Positions 33,027-43,173 of a stretch of DNA of 64,000 bases are shown here, in pieces (the stretch's first letter is position 1; the number at the start of each line of letters is the position of its first letter). The stretch covers positions 1 to 64,000 of the forward strand of contig JAZKDB010000001.1 in NCBI GenBank assembly GCA_040387755.1, read 5' to 3'. The DNA comes from Rurimicrobium sp040387755 (GTDB taxonomy: Bacteria; Bacteroidota; Bacteroidia; Chitinophagales; Chitinophagaceae). The notes under the pieces were generated by a model. It was given only the letters and a program-made list of their open reading frames with translations, searched no databases and had not been told where the DNA came from. The position numbers were made by a program, and so were the translations under genes.

Positions 33027-34493
33027 ATGTTATTCAATTCTATAGATTTTGCTTTTTTCTTACCAATAGTGTTTGTGCTCTATTGGTTAATTAATAAGCG
33101 GAATTTTTTTTTACAGAATATCTTACTGTTGGTGGCCAGCTATTATTTTTATGGCAGCTGGGATGTTCGATTTCTGGCTTTATTGGCCTTTTCTACTTTT
33201 TTGGATTATTTCACCGGATTAAAGATTTTTAATGCCACAGGTGGGAGTAACAGAAAGTTTTGGTTGACAATTAGCGTAGTTGTCAATGTTGGTTTTTTGG
33301 CGTTCTTCAAATACTATAATTTTTTTATTGAGTCTTTTGCCGAGTTGCTGCTCAATTTTGGTTTTCGGCCAAACTTCACCTTGCTTCAGATTGTATTGCC
33401 TGTGGGTATTTCGTTTTATACTTTCCATGGACTGTCATATGTATTTGATATTTATCGGGGTAAGATACAGCCAACCCGCAACTTGATAGACTATTCTTTA
33501 TTTGTCAGTTTTTTTCCCTTACTTGTTGCGGGGCCTATCGAACGGGCGACTCATTTATTGCCTCAGATTCAAGCTTCCCGCACTTTTGATGCTGCAAAAT
33601 TTTCTGATGGCTTGAGACAGATATTGTGGGGTTTATTCAAGAAAGTGATTATTGCTGATAACTGCGCACAATACTCGGGGATGGTATTTAATCATTACGA
33701 GCAATATTCTGGTGGAGCCTTGCTGATGGGAGCTGTTTTTTTTATGTTTGAAGTGTATGGCGATTTTTCAGGGTATTCTGATATCGCATTAGGTACAGCT
33801 AGATTATTTGGTTTCGAATTATTGCAAAACTTTTCTTTTCCTTATTTCTCACGCAATATATCGGAGTTTTGGACACGTTGGCATATTTCACTTTCGTCCT
33901 GGTTTAGAGATTATGTGTATATCCCCTTAGGCGGGGGTAGGGTGTCCAAATGGAAGAAACTGAGGAACGTGTTTATCGTTTTTTTATTAAGTGGCTTTTG
34001 GCATGGAGCGAGCTTTAATCGCATAGTTTGGGGAGGTTTACATGCTGTTTTTATGATACCAATTGTCTTGTGGTCCGGGGCAGATAACCGATACAAAGAG
34101 ATTGTAGCAAAAGGAAAATTATTTCCCAGTATCAAAGAACTATTTCAAATAATCTCTACATTCCTATTATGCACTCTGGCTCTTATTGTGTTTCGGACAA
34201 CCAGTATTGGTGATAGTCTTGCGTACTTGAAGAAGATTTGTATTTCCACTTTTAAAGGTGATATTTTCGTTCAGATTGCAGAATTTTGGCGAGGCTCTGT
34301 TGGCTGGACTCCAGGCTTACTGTTGGTAATGTTTATCGTAATGGAATGGTTAAACCGTACACGTAAGTATGCTCTTGAAGATATGGCAAAGGACAAACCT
34401 TTGCTGTTACGCTGGATTATTTATTTTGTTATTCTGGTAATGCTTTTTTTATTTGCCAATAGAAGCAGACAGTTTATTTACTTCCAATTTTAA
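33027..34493 (+). CDS. MBOAT-family O-acyltransferase (AlgI-like)
   Basis: The 488-residue polytopic membrane protein has the AlgI/DltB signature: FLPIVFVLYWLINKRNFFLQN at the start, VLPVGISFYTFHGLSYVFDIYRG, FPLLVAGPIERATHLLPQ, EFWTRWHISLSSWFRDYVYIPLGG (catalytic-region histidine), and LLSGFWHGASFNRIVWGG with the conserved histidine. Such proteins move acyl (usually acetyl) groups across the membrane to extracellular glycans. The next gene, 9 bases downstream, encodes a likely SGNH-type partner that finishes transfer. The acceptor polysaccharide is not known. Confidence 0.92.
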   Translation: MLFNSIDFAFFLPIVFVLYWLINKRNFFLQNILLLVASYYFYGSWDVRFLALLAFSTFLDYFTGLKIFNATGGSNRKFWLTISVVVNVGFLAFFKYYNFFIESFAELLLNFGFRPNFTLLQIVLPVGISFYTFHGLSYVFDIYRGKIQPTRNLIDYSLFVSFFPLLVAGPIERATHLLPQIQASRTFDAAKFSDGLRQILWGLFKKVIIADNCAQYSGMVFNHYEQYSGGALLMGAVFFMFEVYGDFSGYSDIALGTARLFGFELLQNFSFPYFSRNISEFWTRWHISLSSWFRDYVYIPLGGGRVSKWKKLRNVFIVFLLSGFWHGASFNRIVWGGLHAVFMIPIVLWSGADNRYKEIVAKGKLFPSIKELFQIISTFLLCTLALIVFRTTSIGDSLAYLKKICISTFKGDIFVQIAEFWRGSVGWTPGLLLVMFIVMEWLNRTRKYALEDMAKDKPLLLRWIIYFVILVMLFLFANRSRQFIYFQF

Positions 34494-34502
34494 ACTATAC
34501 CA

Positions 34503-35471
34503 ATGAAAAAAAGCATAATTAAGGTCTTGGTATTTTTTGGTATTGTAGGTGCAGTTGCATTAATGCTGAGCAATTTTCTTGATGCACAAATGAAACAGTT
34601 GAAGTATGAAGATGCAGCTGTGTGGAATGAAATAACAAATGGTGGTATTGATGCTGATATTCTTATTATGGGTTCTTCGCGTGCTGCTACGCATATTGAC
34701 CCCAATGCTATTGCGCAGCTTAGTGGAGCGTCCTGCTATAATCTGGGGATGATGGGACACAACTTTTTTATTGAAGATGCCCGTTATAATTATTACCTCA
34801 AATTCAATAAGGAGCCCAAAATGATTATACTTTCTCTGGACTACGAATCCTTGCAACGCCGTTCCGATTTGTTTAATCATGCACAGTTTCTAGCCTATCT
34901 TGATGATTCTGTGATTGCCGGTGTAACTCGCCAATATGAAGGGTTTTCTAATTATGATTATAAGTTGCCATTACTCAAGTATGTAGGTGAACAAACTTTA
35001 ATTTTCACTTTGTTTAAAAATTATTTCAAACCAAAGTATAATAGACCGGATAGAATTAAGGGATTTTTTGCCCGTGATTTTCGATGGAGTAAGGAGGTAG
35101 ATATCACCCTGGATACATTGAAACCATACACAGTAGTGCCTGATAGTTTGAGTGTAAAAGCTTTTGAGTCCTTTTTGGAGCAATGTAACCGGAAAGGTAT
35201 TCAAGTAGTTTTTGTTCATACTCCTGTTCATCCATTGGGTCAGGCTAAGGTGATTAATAGCGGTCAGATAATAGATATGTATTACAATTTTGCCAAGAGC
35301 AATAAGTATGAGCTTTTAGATTATGCTGAAGATACAATGTGCAGCAATAAAGAGTACTTTATGAATTCCACCCATCTCAATAAATATGGAGCTGAGGTTT
35401 TTACAAAAAAATTAGTTGAGGATTTAACTCTTCGAAATTTATTGCCTGCAAATGATATAGAAAAAAAATAG
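34503..35471 (+). CDS. Membrane-anchored SGNH-like acetyltransfer partner of the MBOAT protein
   Basis: The 322-residue protein has one N-terminal membrane segment (VLVFFGIVGAVALMLSNFL) and a periplasmic domain. ILIMGSSRAATHIDP near residue 52 fits SGNH block I (the nucleophile serine of GxSR type), LGMMGHNFF fits block II, and MNSTHLNKYGAEVFTKKL near the end supplies the His of block V. It lies 9 bases after the MBOAT gene, a common pairing (AlgJ/AlgX- or DltD-like) for O-acetylation of exported polymers. Its 3' end is overlapped by the stem of the following terminator. Confidence 0.75.
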   Translation: MKKSIIKVLVFFGIVGAVALMLSNFLDAQMKQLKYEDAAVWNEITNGGIDADILIMGSSRAATHIDPNAIAQLSGASCYNLGMMGHNFFIEDARYNYYLKFNKEPKMIILSLDYESLQRRSDLFNHAQFLAYLDDSVIAGVTRQYEGFSNYDYKLPLLKYVGEQTLIFTLFKNYFKPKYNRPDRIKGFFARDFRWSKEVDITLDTLKPYTVVPDSLSVKAFESFLEQCNRKGIQVVFVHTPVHPLGQAKVINSGQIIDMYYNFAKSNKYELLDYAEDTMCSNKEYFMNSTHLNKYGAEVFTKKLVEDLTLRNLLPANDIEKK

Positions 35472-35491
35472 CCTTCAATTTGAAGGCTATT
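35467..35491. terminator. Bidirectional terminator
   Basis: AATAGCCTTC / GAAGGCTATT form a 10-bp stem with a 5-base loop. The plus-strand stop codon at 35469 lies inside the left arm; the minus-strand gene ends at 35512. Confidence 0.75.
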
Positions 35492-35511
35492 GGTGAAAAT
35501 TGAAATGTGCT

Positions 35512-38500
35512 CTACCTCATTATGTACATTTTTGTGTAGCCATTCTTATTGAATTTATCCACACCACTGTTAGCTCTTCTTTCTACATCTACACCGTTAA
35601 TTGTTGTTACCACTCTATACAGATATACACCATTACCCAAGGTTTGTCCGTATTGGTCTTTGCCATCCCATTTATATTCTGTTACGTTCCGCCCTATGTG
35701 TATGGGACCAAGCTCCTGTTTGGTTATTTCTCGTACTACTTTACCTGTAACACTCAAGATTTGAATCTTGAATTGTGAAGGTATCTGTGAACCGGTAAGC
35801 GTGAATACAAATGCTGTAGAGGTAGAGAATGGGTTAGGGTAATTCAATAGATTGGTAATTGTTGATTTACTCACTACCTCAAAAGAAATACTGTATTCAT
35901 TCCCAGCTCCGGCTTCGTTGCCAGTGGCATCAATCCCTTGTGCGAAGAGTTGATAAAATCCGTCTTTGATAAAAGTGGGCTTGAATTCAATATGAGCCTC
36001 GTTTTTTCCTGCACTCATATCTGCCGGTATAAATTTGCATTGAGTGCCATCAAAGGGTATTCTCTCTTTTGGCGAATTTGGGTCATCAAGATACTTGAGA
36101 TAAAGCTTCATTGAAGATGTGTCATTCAATGCCAAAAATTTATTCTCATCACGCAAGAGTACTTTGATAAATGGTTTTGATGAAACAATGTCTCTGTCCA
36201 GAATATGAATTCCATCAAATGTGACATCCATCAACGGCGCGTATTCATCCGTTTTTATTTCGAAGGGAATATACCCAAGGTTATTGGGATGATATTGCTC
36301 TGGCTGGTTATTATCCGGGTTGGCCTCAATAAACAGATAGTTTTTACCCGGGTATGGTTTTGGGTCAAAACTTATACCGGCATGGAGTGTATCATTGCCA
36401 TTTAATTTTCGGTATTTCTTATAGGCAATAATATGACCCACGCCATTAGCATCAATGACTTTATAACGCACCAACATACTGTCCATCGGTAGCTCGGTAA
36501 TGGTTTCAATTGAAGTTTCCATGTTCATTAATTGCCCAACATTTACACTGTCTGTAAAACTGTAATGAGCCGCCGGATTAAGTGCTGCTTCGGGTAATGG
36601 GTCGTAGAGTATTCTCCAGTAATCCAGTTGCGGAGCTGTATGGAATAATGTATCTGTACTAAACCACTGTAGTTTTAGCTGAGGATAGTTAGCAGCATTG
36701 ATAAAACTTAAATTGGTGTCTCTGGAAGGCCCTTCATATAATAAAGCCTCTGCTCCGGATGTATTAATTCCGGTTATTTTAATCGACGAACTGTCTGCAC
36801 TTGTTGCAGTGTCAAAGTAGTTTGAAGTCCTCCATTTTAAAAATTTCCAATTGGTGGCAGGTCCTACTGTAACACTGTTCATTCTTCCTTTTCTATCTGT
36901 TATCGGAAAAGTATAACTGATATCAACAACTTCGTTTATTTCTTTTGACCAGTCTTGTTTTATATCAAAATCACTATAGCCTTTTTTGCAAATCATAGAG
37001 AACAATCTGAGTTGGTTGAAAGAGTCTATTTGATTAAATCCAAGTTTTAAAAAGCTATGGTATAATGATTTGCCGGAGCCATAAATGAGGGTATCAGATT
37101 TCCAGACATCTGCATAATAGTTTCCCCATAGATGAGAAACAATATGGTTTTTGATGAAAACATAGTATCCATTTGGAATGCTGTCCAGAAATTTGCGTGC
37201 ATTCTCTCTGCTTGCTGGGGTATAGATGGGGAATGTAAAACCTCTTGCATTGAGACCTCCAAAGCAAGGCCCCACAGAGCCCTGCGTTCCTCCTGCTTTA
37301 TCATTCCAAGGCATTCCTGTAGCTGTATCAAAAACAAAGACCTGAATGCTGCCGCCCGAGAAACAACTATTTCTTTGTATATCCGCACCATTCCAGTAAA
37401 CCCTGTTAAATGCTGATGTATTATAGAAGTTGTATGGAGGAGGCAATTCCATTATGGTATTGATATTCTGAATCGTTACAATCGATTTTTCATACTGGAA
37501 TTTTCTGCTCACAGGGTATTGAAGGCTATCCAGCAAATTGTATTTGTATTGGTAATAATGAGATTGATTCCATCCGCTGCTTCCGTTTTTTAAATAGATG
37601 AAAGAACTGTTCCCCCATATGTATTGGCCGCTTACCGTACTATCTAAGCTGCTCCTCCAATAATATACCACACTGTCCTGAAGTACCAAACTTGGTTTCC
37701 ATTTTATCACACCGCCTCTGCTTTCCACAACTGTTTGCAGTTTTAAAGGACTATTGAAAAGCTCTGTTGTGTCAATTTCTATTTTGTATTTACCAGTTCC
37801 TTTGAAAGGGTTTAGAGTTGAGGCTTTCAGTATAAGATCTGTATTATTTACGATGGAGAAATTGTAAGGATAAACCGGCACAACATTATCTGAAAGAATG
37901 AAAACATCTATCAAAGCAGTGTTATTTGCTTCTGAAGTTTCATCATATTTATTATCCGGGTCGATTGTTATACGATATTTGTTTACACCCAAATCTTTTG
38001 TTTTGTCGATGGGTAGCCAGATTTGTTTTGTATGGGTATTTGCCAGACTTACAATTTGATAGGTGCTTGCAACAGTCGTGAGACCGGCAGGATTAATATG
38101 CTCTACTTTTATTTGAACCGTATCAGACATTCCTTTGCCAAGGTTGTATACATTTATTTTAAGTTGGAATGAATCCAGAGTTGTAGTAATGGCAGTAGGA
38201 ATGGTGCTTAAATAATCGGCACCAACATAATAATCTGGTTTTGCAGCATTGAGTGAAACATAGGTTGCCGGGTCTCCCTGAAATATAAAGGACTCCATGT
38301 GTGTTTGTTTAAATGAAGTCTGGTATGGCGTTTCAGCACTGTATTTGATAACACTGTCATGCGCAGCCCTGTATTGATTTCCTATTGTTTGGGCGTAATT
38401 GTCTTGTGCTATTTTAGAGTATAAAATGGGAATGTAAGTAGAATGTATGTTTGTATATCCATTATTATTTGAGGCCATAGCTACTATTGCCCCACTCTGC

Positions 38501-40623
38501 GGGGCGCTGATATAACGCTCGGTTATAGTTTTTGCGGTATTTGATTTGTAAATTGTCGAAATGTCACAACCAAAAGCGCTGAAAACTGGAACCTTGGGTA
38601 AGGTAAGAAACTCAGTAGGTTCTTTGATATTATAATCCAAAGAAATGGCAGAACCATGACCGTAATAGGTAATCATTGAAAGCCCATTACTGATTAGACT
38701 ATCAACTTTTTTATCTTCTACAGTGGTGGGCAAACCTTTGGTGTTTTTAGCAATAGTTGTTACAATAGAGCCCGACTTTGGTTTCTCAATTATAGACTTT
38801 GAATAGTTGAGCGCCGGTAGAAGTGTATTGACTTGTAACAATGCATCACTTCCATCTCCTCCGGCAATATGTAAAATTTGCTTTTTCCATAATTCGGTAC
38901 TTGGGCTGGGAAAGGATGCCGGCAACAATGCAGCTTCATAACTTTTTATTTTATTGAGATAACTGGCCACTTCGGCAGTATTCCAGGCTGTCAGGCGACC
39001 AATATTTATTTTCATTTTCCACGTAGCTCTGTCTGTAATATAAGCAACATCTGAGCCCGGAGTACCATAAGTAGGCACTATGCCTTCGAAGTTCGATGCA
39101 ATACTGGAAACAGCAAATGCTTTGTACGCATCATAGGTAACTCCTTTCCCGATAAGAAATACATTTTTGGGCTTCCCTGACCATTTGTCTAATGCAAATT
39201 CTATAAAGTGTTTGATTGAATTAGGGTGTGTATATGTGCCATAGGCAAATTGGTCATACAACTCTTCTATATCAGCTACCACAACATTATGACCACCACC
39301 AGCTGACGAGCTTCGGTAATTCTTATACTCTTCAATTTGATTCTTACCCGAGTAAGGCTTCATAAGGTTTTTGTGGGTGATGATTATATAATTTCCCTGA
39401 TCCGTAGGATTACTATAGTTTGTGAAAATCTGTTGTTGAACAAAAGAAGGTGAAGAGATTTTCGGACTTGTCGAACTATATAAAATCATTTCTGATTGCG
39501 TGAGTGAGGGCTCAATATAAAACCGTGTTTTTCCTGTCACGCTGAGGTCTCCTAAATACCACTTATTATTGGTCAGGTCGTATAAGCGGGGAGGAACTCC
39601 CCCATGGTTGAAATTATTGATTTCAATATATTGCGAAGTGCCGCTGGAAGGTACTTTGAAAGTGATAAAGTGCTGACCACTAAAATTCCAATCCCTTGGG
39701 TATTCTATACTCCAAAATGATAGTCCAAAAATATCGGCAATTCCAGTTCCCCTGTGTTCGAGCGTAAGGGTGTTACTTGCAGATAAGAGGGTGCTGGGGA
39801 TACTTAAATCAAAATGTTGAATATCGCTTATTCCATAGCTTGAATCTGCCTGAAGGGTACTGTTGAAATAGACTTTCAGTTTATGATTTGAATCTCTGGC
39901 CTGAGCAATGCTTGCTGTTTTCAATCGAGCATTTAAGGACGGATTGTTAAATACATTTGGAGTGGCTATTGAAATGTTTGCTGGCATTGAACTAAGGTTC
40001 CAGTTAAATACATATCCTTCTCCCTGATCAAATTGGGATGAGAATAATTCTATAATTCCTCCATAGTCCAGTCTCAGCGGGCCATTTGTTTTACCTCTTG
40101 AAAACTCGCTTCTGCCATTTGTAACTATAGTGCTCCAGCAATATCCCAAAGCTGCCGGTGGGGAGCCAGGTATTGGCGTAGTGATTGCCTGAAAACGTTT
40201 ATGAATTTTACTATTGTCAACTGTAAGAAAATATACTGCCGTATCATTAAATAAACTGATGTTTTCATTGGCATATTTATCAGGGCCTAAATACAATTCT
40301 TTGTCTTGCTGTCCGTCGTTTGCAGTACCATAGAATTCCAGATAATCTCCAGATGTCATTGAGCCATTATTACTAACAAACAGGCTAATTTCTTTCCCAT
40401 TTCTGTATAATACTAAATCACTGCCATTGAGTGTACCAGGCAAGCCTGCTGCATCTAAACTGCTTTTCGAGATTCGAAATACCCCTTCCGAGCCAACTTT
40501 GAATTTCCAATAGGTTTTACCATAATCAATCCATTCGTTGCTGTATTGTGCTTTTGAATCAAAGCAGGACAGTAACAGCAGGATTGTGATGGATGATAAA
40601 AGGTAGTTTCGACGTATGTTCAT
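35512..40623 (-). CDS. Type IX secretion sortase-like C25 peptidase (PorU2-type)
   Basis: The ATG at 40623 (MNIRRNYLLSSITILLLLSC) opens a signal peptide; the frame runs 22 codons further but without signal-like sequence. The 1703-residue product contains a gingipain-type C25 protease domain (residues ~420-790) with the catalytic His656 in TYYGHGSAI and Cys686 in AFGCDIS, then CARDB/Ig-like regions. A FlgD-like Ig domain follows near the C-terminus (NYPNPFSTSTAFVFTLTG, YKWDGKDQYGQTLGNGVYLY). This matches the large PorU2 group rather than the shorter classic PorU. It should cleave T9SS sorting domains at the cell surface. It is transcribed 40 bases after a PorV/PorQ-family gene. Confidence 0.85.
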   Translation of the reverse strand: MNIRRNYLLSSITILLLLSCFDSKAQYSNEWIDYGKTYWKFKVGSEGVFRISKSSLDAAGLPGTLNGSDLVLYRNGKEISLFVSNNGSMTSGDYLEFYGTANDGQQDKELYLGPDKYANENISLFNDTAVYFLTVDNSKIHKRFQAITTPIPGSPPAALGYCWSTIVTNGRSEFSRGKTNGPLRLDYGGIIELFSSQFDQGEGYVFNWNLSSMPANISIATPNVFNNPSLNARLKTASIAQARDSNHKLKVYFNSTLQADSSYGISDIQHFDLSIPSTLLSASNTLTLEHRGTGIADIFGLSFWSIEYPRDWNFSGQHFITFKVPSSGTSQYIEINNFNHGGVPPRLYDLTNNKWYLGDLSVTGKTRFYIEPSLTQSEMILYSSTSPKISSPSFVQQQIFTNYSNPTDQGNYIIITHKNLMKPYSGKNQIEEYKNYRSSSAGGGHNVVVADIEELYDQFAYGTYTHPNSIKHFIEFALDKWSGKPKNVFLIGKGVTYDAYKAFAVSSIASNFEGIVPTYGTPGSDVAYITDRATWKMKINIGRLTAWNTAEVASYLNKIKSYEAALLPASFPSPSTELWKKQILHIAGGDGSDALLQVNTLLPALNYSKSIIEKPKSGSIVTTIAKNTKGLPTTVEDKKVDSLISNGLSMITYYGHGSAISLDYNIKEPTEFLTLPKVPVFSAFGCDISTIYKSNTAKTITERYISAPQSGAIVAMASNNNGYTNIHSTYIPILYSKIAQDNYAQTIGNQYRAAHDSVIKYSAETPYQTSFKQTHMESFIFQGDPATYVSLNAAKPDYYVGADYLSTIPTAITTTLDSFQLKINVYNLGKGMSDTVQIKVEHINPAGLTTVASTYQIVSLANTHTKQIWLPIDKTKDLGVNKYRITIDPDNKYDETSEANNTALIDVFILSDNVVPVYPYNFSIVNNTDLILKASTLNPFKGTGKYKIEIDTTELFNSPLKLQTVVESRGGVIKWKPSLVLQDSVVYYWRSSLDSTVSGQYIWGNSSFIYLKNGSSGWNQSHYYQYKYNLLDSLQYPVSRKFQYEKSIVTIQNINTIMELPPPYNFYNTSAFNRVYWNGADIQRNSCFSGGSIQVFVFDTATGMPWNDKAGGTQGSVGPCFGGLNARGFTFPIYTPASRENARKFLDSIPNGYYVFIKNHIVSHLWGNYYADVWKSDTLIYGSGKSLYHSFLKLGFNQIDSFNQLRLFSMICKKGYSDFDIKQDWSKEINEVVDISYTFPITDRKGRMNSVTVGPATNWKFLKWRTSNYFDTATSADSSSIKITGINTSGAEALLYEGPSRDTNLSFINAANYPQLKLQWFSTDTLFHTAPQLDYWRILYDPLPEAALNPAAHYSFTDSVNVGQLMNMETSIETITELPMDSMLVRYKVIDANGVGHIIAYKKYRKLNGNDTLHAGISFDPKPYPGKNYLFIEANPDNNQPEQYHPNNLGYIPFEIKTDEYAPLMDVTFDGIHILDRDIVSSKPFIKVLLRDENKFLALNDTSSMKLYLKYLDDPNSPKERIPFDGTQCKFIPADMSAGKNEAHIEFKPTFIKDGFYQLFAQGIDATGNEAGAGNEYSISFEVVSKSTITNLLNYPNPFSTSTAFVFTLTGSQIPSQFKIQILSVTGKVVREITKQELGPIHIGRNVTEYKWDGKDQYGQTLGNGVYLYRVVTTINGVDVERRANSGVDKFNKNGYTKMYIMR

Positions 40624-40663
40624 AATTTTCTTTTTAAACCAAAAAGAGTGCTTTTTAAAAATA

Positions 40664-41806
40664 TTATTCTGGCTGTTCACTTGCTTCATTTTCTTTCTTT
40701 TTGCTCAGGCTTTTGACATCTACCCGAACTGAGATGATATGAGAAAACAGGGGGTTGCTTTGGGTTTGCAGGCTTGTATAGGCATAATCAACAACCAACG
40801 GGCCTAATTTCAATCCTAGACCAATCGAGGGCTGAAACAGCGTATAATAACTTTTGTTGGTGCTGTCTTTGTCATCCAGTACCTTTTGAATATTGCAAAT
40901 ACCAGCTCTTAGAAATATCGTCTTTTTGTAATCTGCTTCCAAGCCGATTCTGGGGTCGATACTGATTAATTTGGATTTGATAATTGTATTTCTCTTTCCA
41001 TCAGTTGTGAGGTCTGTATTGATTTCAGCTAACAAATGGATTTTTTTCTTGTTTTTGAAGAACTGATACCCTAAGCCCAAATTGAATCTTGGATTCATTA
41101 CCTCATAAGACTTCACTGGAATTTCATTCCCCGTTTTTCCGTAAATTTCTTTTTCTTTTTCTGTCAGATTGAAACTCCAGGTGGTATATGTTGTCGTAAT
41201 GTCTTTTGCCGAAATGCCTAGTTGCCAGCTTTTATAAGTCGATTGAATGCCTATATCTGCCCCTGCTCCCCAAGCATTGGCCATAGACCCAATATTACGA
41301 AATACCATTTTGGCATTTCCTCCGATGCTAGTTTTTATTTCTGGATTTTTGAAGAGTTTTAATTGTTGTGCGTAACTAATCATAAATGCATAATCACCAG
41401 CCGAAATCGATTTTAATTTGCTTTCGTCAAATGAACCATCTGGTTGAACATAATCTAATGTATAAGGAATATCGTCGGTAGCAAAGCGCAAAAAAGAAAT
41501 TCCAAAAGCTCTTTTTTTGTCTCTAGTTGGTAAGGCCAATGTTGCAAAATCATATTTAGCATTTCCGGCAAAATATTCAGCATGCATTGCTCCTACTTGT
41601 AATTCTTCCTGAATATTGGTCAAGCCTGCCGGATTCCAATATCCACTGTAAACATCATTGCTGCTCGCCGCTTGAGCTCCTCCCATCGCCAACCCTCGTC
41701 CACCAACTCCAATATTCAGGTATTCGTTGACGTAGATTTTTGTTTGGGCTGATAAAATTTGATAGCTCAATAAAAATGTAAATAAGCAAATAATCTTTCG
41801 TGTCAT
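40664..41806 (-). CDS. PorV/PorQ-family outer-membrane protein of type IX secretion
   Basis: The 380-residue product has a signal peptide (YQILSAQ) and then the family N-terminus NIGVGGRGLAMGGAQAASSNDVYSGYWNPAGL, typical of FadL-like PorV/PorQ barrels, followed by alternating beta strands. The C-terminus ends in a charged tail (SLSKKKENEASEQPE). In T9SS, PorV carries cargo to the sortase PorU. The gene order here, with the C25 protease directly downstream, mirrors the porU-porV neighbourhood of other Bacteroidota. Whether it is the PorV or PorQ orthologue cannot be decided by eye. Confidence 0.8.
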   Translation of the reverse strand: MTRKIICLFTFLLSYQILSAQTKIYVNEYLNIGVGGRGLAMGGAQAASSNDVYSGYWNPAGLTNIQEELQVGAMHAEYFAGNAKYDFATLALPTRDKKRAFGISFLRFATDDIPYTLDYVQPDGSFDESKLKSISAGDYAFMISYAQQLKLFKNPEIKTSIGGNAKMVFRNIGSMANAWGAGADIGIQSTYKSWQLGISAKDITTTYTTWSFNLTEKEKEIYGKTGNEIPVKSYEVMNPRFNLGLGYQFFKNKKKIHLLAEINTDLTTDGKRNTIIKSKLISIDPRIGLEADYKKTIFLRAGICNIQKVLDDKDSTNKSYYTLFQPSIGLGLKLGPLVVDYAYTSLQTQSNPLFSHIISVRVDVKSLSKKKENEASEQPE

Positions 41807-41994
41807 CAGGAAGTTAATTGGGTATAGGAAAATATAGCAAAAATGATACCAATATTAATTGGTTGCATCGTTATACTGTTTAAATGGATATTCTTTTATA
41901 AGCTAAATACTATTTTATACAAAAATAACTAAATATAAGTCTGCACACAATGTAGACAGTAAATATTATATTGGCATATCAGGTATTAAAACCA
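41807..41994. other. Intergenic region, no gene seen
   Basis: AT-rich spacer between the divergent T9SS pair promoter region and the DUF1573 cluster. No open frame with coding character and no clear promoter with both boxes was found. Confidence 0.4.
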
Positions 41995-42023
41995 GAAAAG
42001 CGACCAGATTTTGGTCGCTTTTC
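41995..42023 (-). terminator. Terminator of the DUF1573 cluster
   Basis: GAAAAGCGACCA / TGGTCGCTTTTC is a perfect 12-bp stem with a 5-base loop, 28 bases beyond the stop of the last DUF1573 gene. On the minus strand the right arm ends in TTTTC. Confidence 0.8.
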
Positions 42024-42050
42024 AATATAGAAATATGGTGTTAACAGAAA

Positions 42051-42518
42051 TTATCCTTTTGGAGCATCTGGGCTTGTTGGTGCTACAACTTCGCCTTTAA
42101 TGTAAAGTTCATAACGATCTTTACCCTCTTCAAGTGCTGCATTTGAGGTGATATAAACAGATTTTGCAATCGGACCTACACGGCCTTGTGTGTTATAACG
42201 AACAGTTATTTTGCCTTTTTTACCAGGAAGGATTGGTTCTTTGTTCCACTCAGGTGTTGTACAGCCGCAAGATGCATTTGCATTGCTGATAATCAATGGT
42301 TCTTTACCCACATTTTTGAATTCAAAAACGTGCTCAGCTACAGGTCCTTCTGGTACTTTACCAAAATCATAAGTGTCATTTTTGTCTGTAAATAAAAACT
42401 TAGGTGCGTTTTTGTTTACGGCTTTTTTTGCTGCTGGTGCAACAGTTATTGGATTTTGGGCTTGTGCCATACCAGAAACGCTAAGAGCAATGCAAAGCGA
42501 TAAGATTACTTTTTTCAT
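42051..42518 (-). CDS. DUF1573 exported protein, third of three paralogues
   Basis: The 155-residue product has a signal peptide (SGMAQAQ) and one DUF1573 Ig-like domain: YDFGKVPEGPVAEHVFEFKN, NANASCGCTTPEWNKEPILP, GKKGKITVRYNTQGRVGP. The SCGCT motif with two close cysteines is the family hallmark. It ends with a short proline-rich tail (VVAPTSPDAPKG). The role of DUF1573 is not settled; the domain resembles the ASH/MSP-type Ig folds. It lies 73 bases after the second paralogue. Confidence 0.85.
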   Translation of the reverse strand: MKKVILSLCIALSVSGMAQAQNPITVAPAAKKAVNKNAPKFLFTDKNDTYDFGKVPEGPVAEHVFEFKNVGKEPLIISNANASCGCTTPEWNKEPILPGKKGKITVRYNTQGRVGPIAKSVYITSNAALEEGKDRYELYIKGEVVAPTSPDAPKG

Positions 42519-42591
42519 TGTGTTTGTTTGTTTTTATGATTTTATAAAAGAATAGTTTAATAAATGTTTGAATGCCATTCAGCATTCCTGC

Positions 42592-43080
42592 TTAATTTGT
42601 TTTAATCATTGAGCTATTCTCCGGAACAGACCCAGAAGGTGCTTTTTCTACTTCACCTTTAATGGTCAATACCTTAATACCTGCATTAGATGTGATGGTA
42701 ATCGTTTTTGTAAACGGAGCTACTCGTCCTTGAGTATTATAAATCGCCTTTACAGTGCCTTTTTTACCTGGTAACACTGGGTCTTTTGAGTAAGAAGGTG
42801 TAGTGCAGCCGCAGGACGCACTCACATTTGATATGATAATTGGCTCTTTGCCAGTATTGGTAAATTCAAATTCATGTTCAGCAGTAGGACCTTCCTGAAT
42901 AGTGCCAAAATCATGAATACTGAATTTGAAATTCATATTCTCCGGAGTCATGCTGCTGACTTTAGCTGGTGTAGGATTACTGGTATTGTTTTGTCCTGCA
43001 AGTTGAAGTGTAGGCTTTGCTTGAGCATACGCTGCTTGAACCGAAATGGCGAGCGCAATTGCTAAAAACATTTTTTTCAT
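42592..43080 (-). CDS. DUF1573 exported protein, second of three paralogues
   Basis: The 162-residue product has a signal peptide (VQAAYAQ), a ~30-residue low-complexity linker, and a DUF1573 domain with HDFGTIQEGPTAEHEFEFTN, NVSASCGCTTPSYSKDPVLP and GTVKAIYNTQGRVAPF. Unlike its neighbours it lacks the conserved E-x-K-D-x-Y segment before the last strand. A TATTTTTG -7-like box on the minus strand (43104-43111) lies 24 bases upstream, so it may have its own promoter. Paralogy with the flanking genes points to tandem duplication. Confidence 0.85.
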   Translation of the reverse strand: MKKMFLAIALAISVQAAYAQAKPTLQLAGQNNTSNPTPAKVSSMTPENMNFKFSIHDFGTIQEGPTAEHEFEFTNTGKEPIIISNVSASCGCTTPSYSKDPVLPGKKGTVKAIYNTQGRVAPFTKTITITSNAGIKVLTIKGEVEKAPSGSVPENSSMIKTN

Positions 43081-43173
43081 AAGGATTTGTTTTTTAGTAA
43101 TGACAAAAATAAGTTGTTTAAAATTTTTTGCTGTTATTTGGCCGTTAATTAAGTAATGAAATTTGATAACAGT

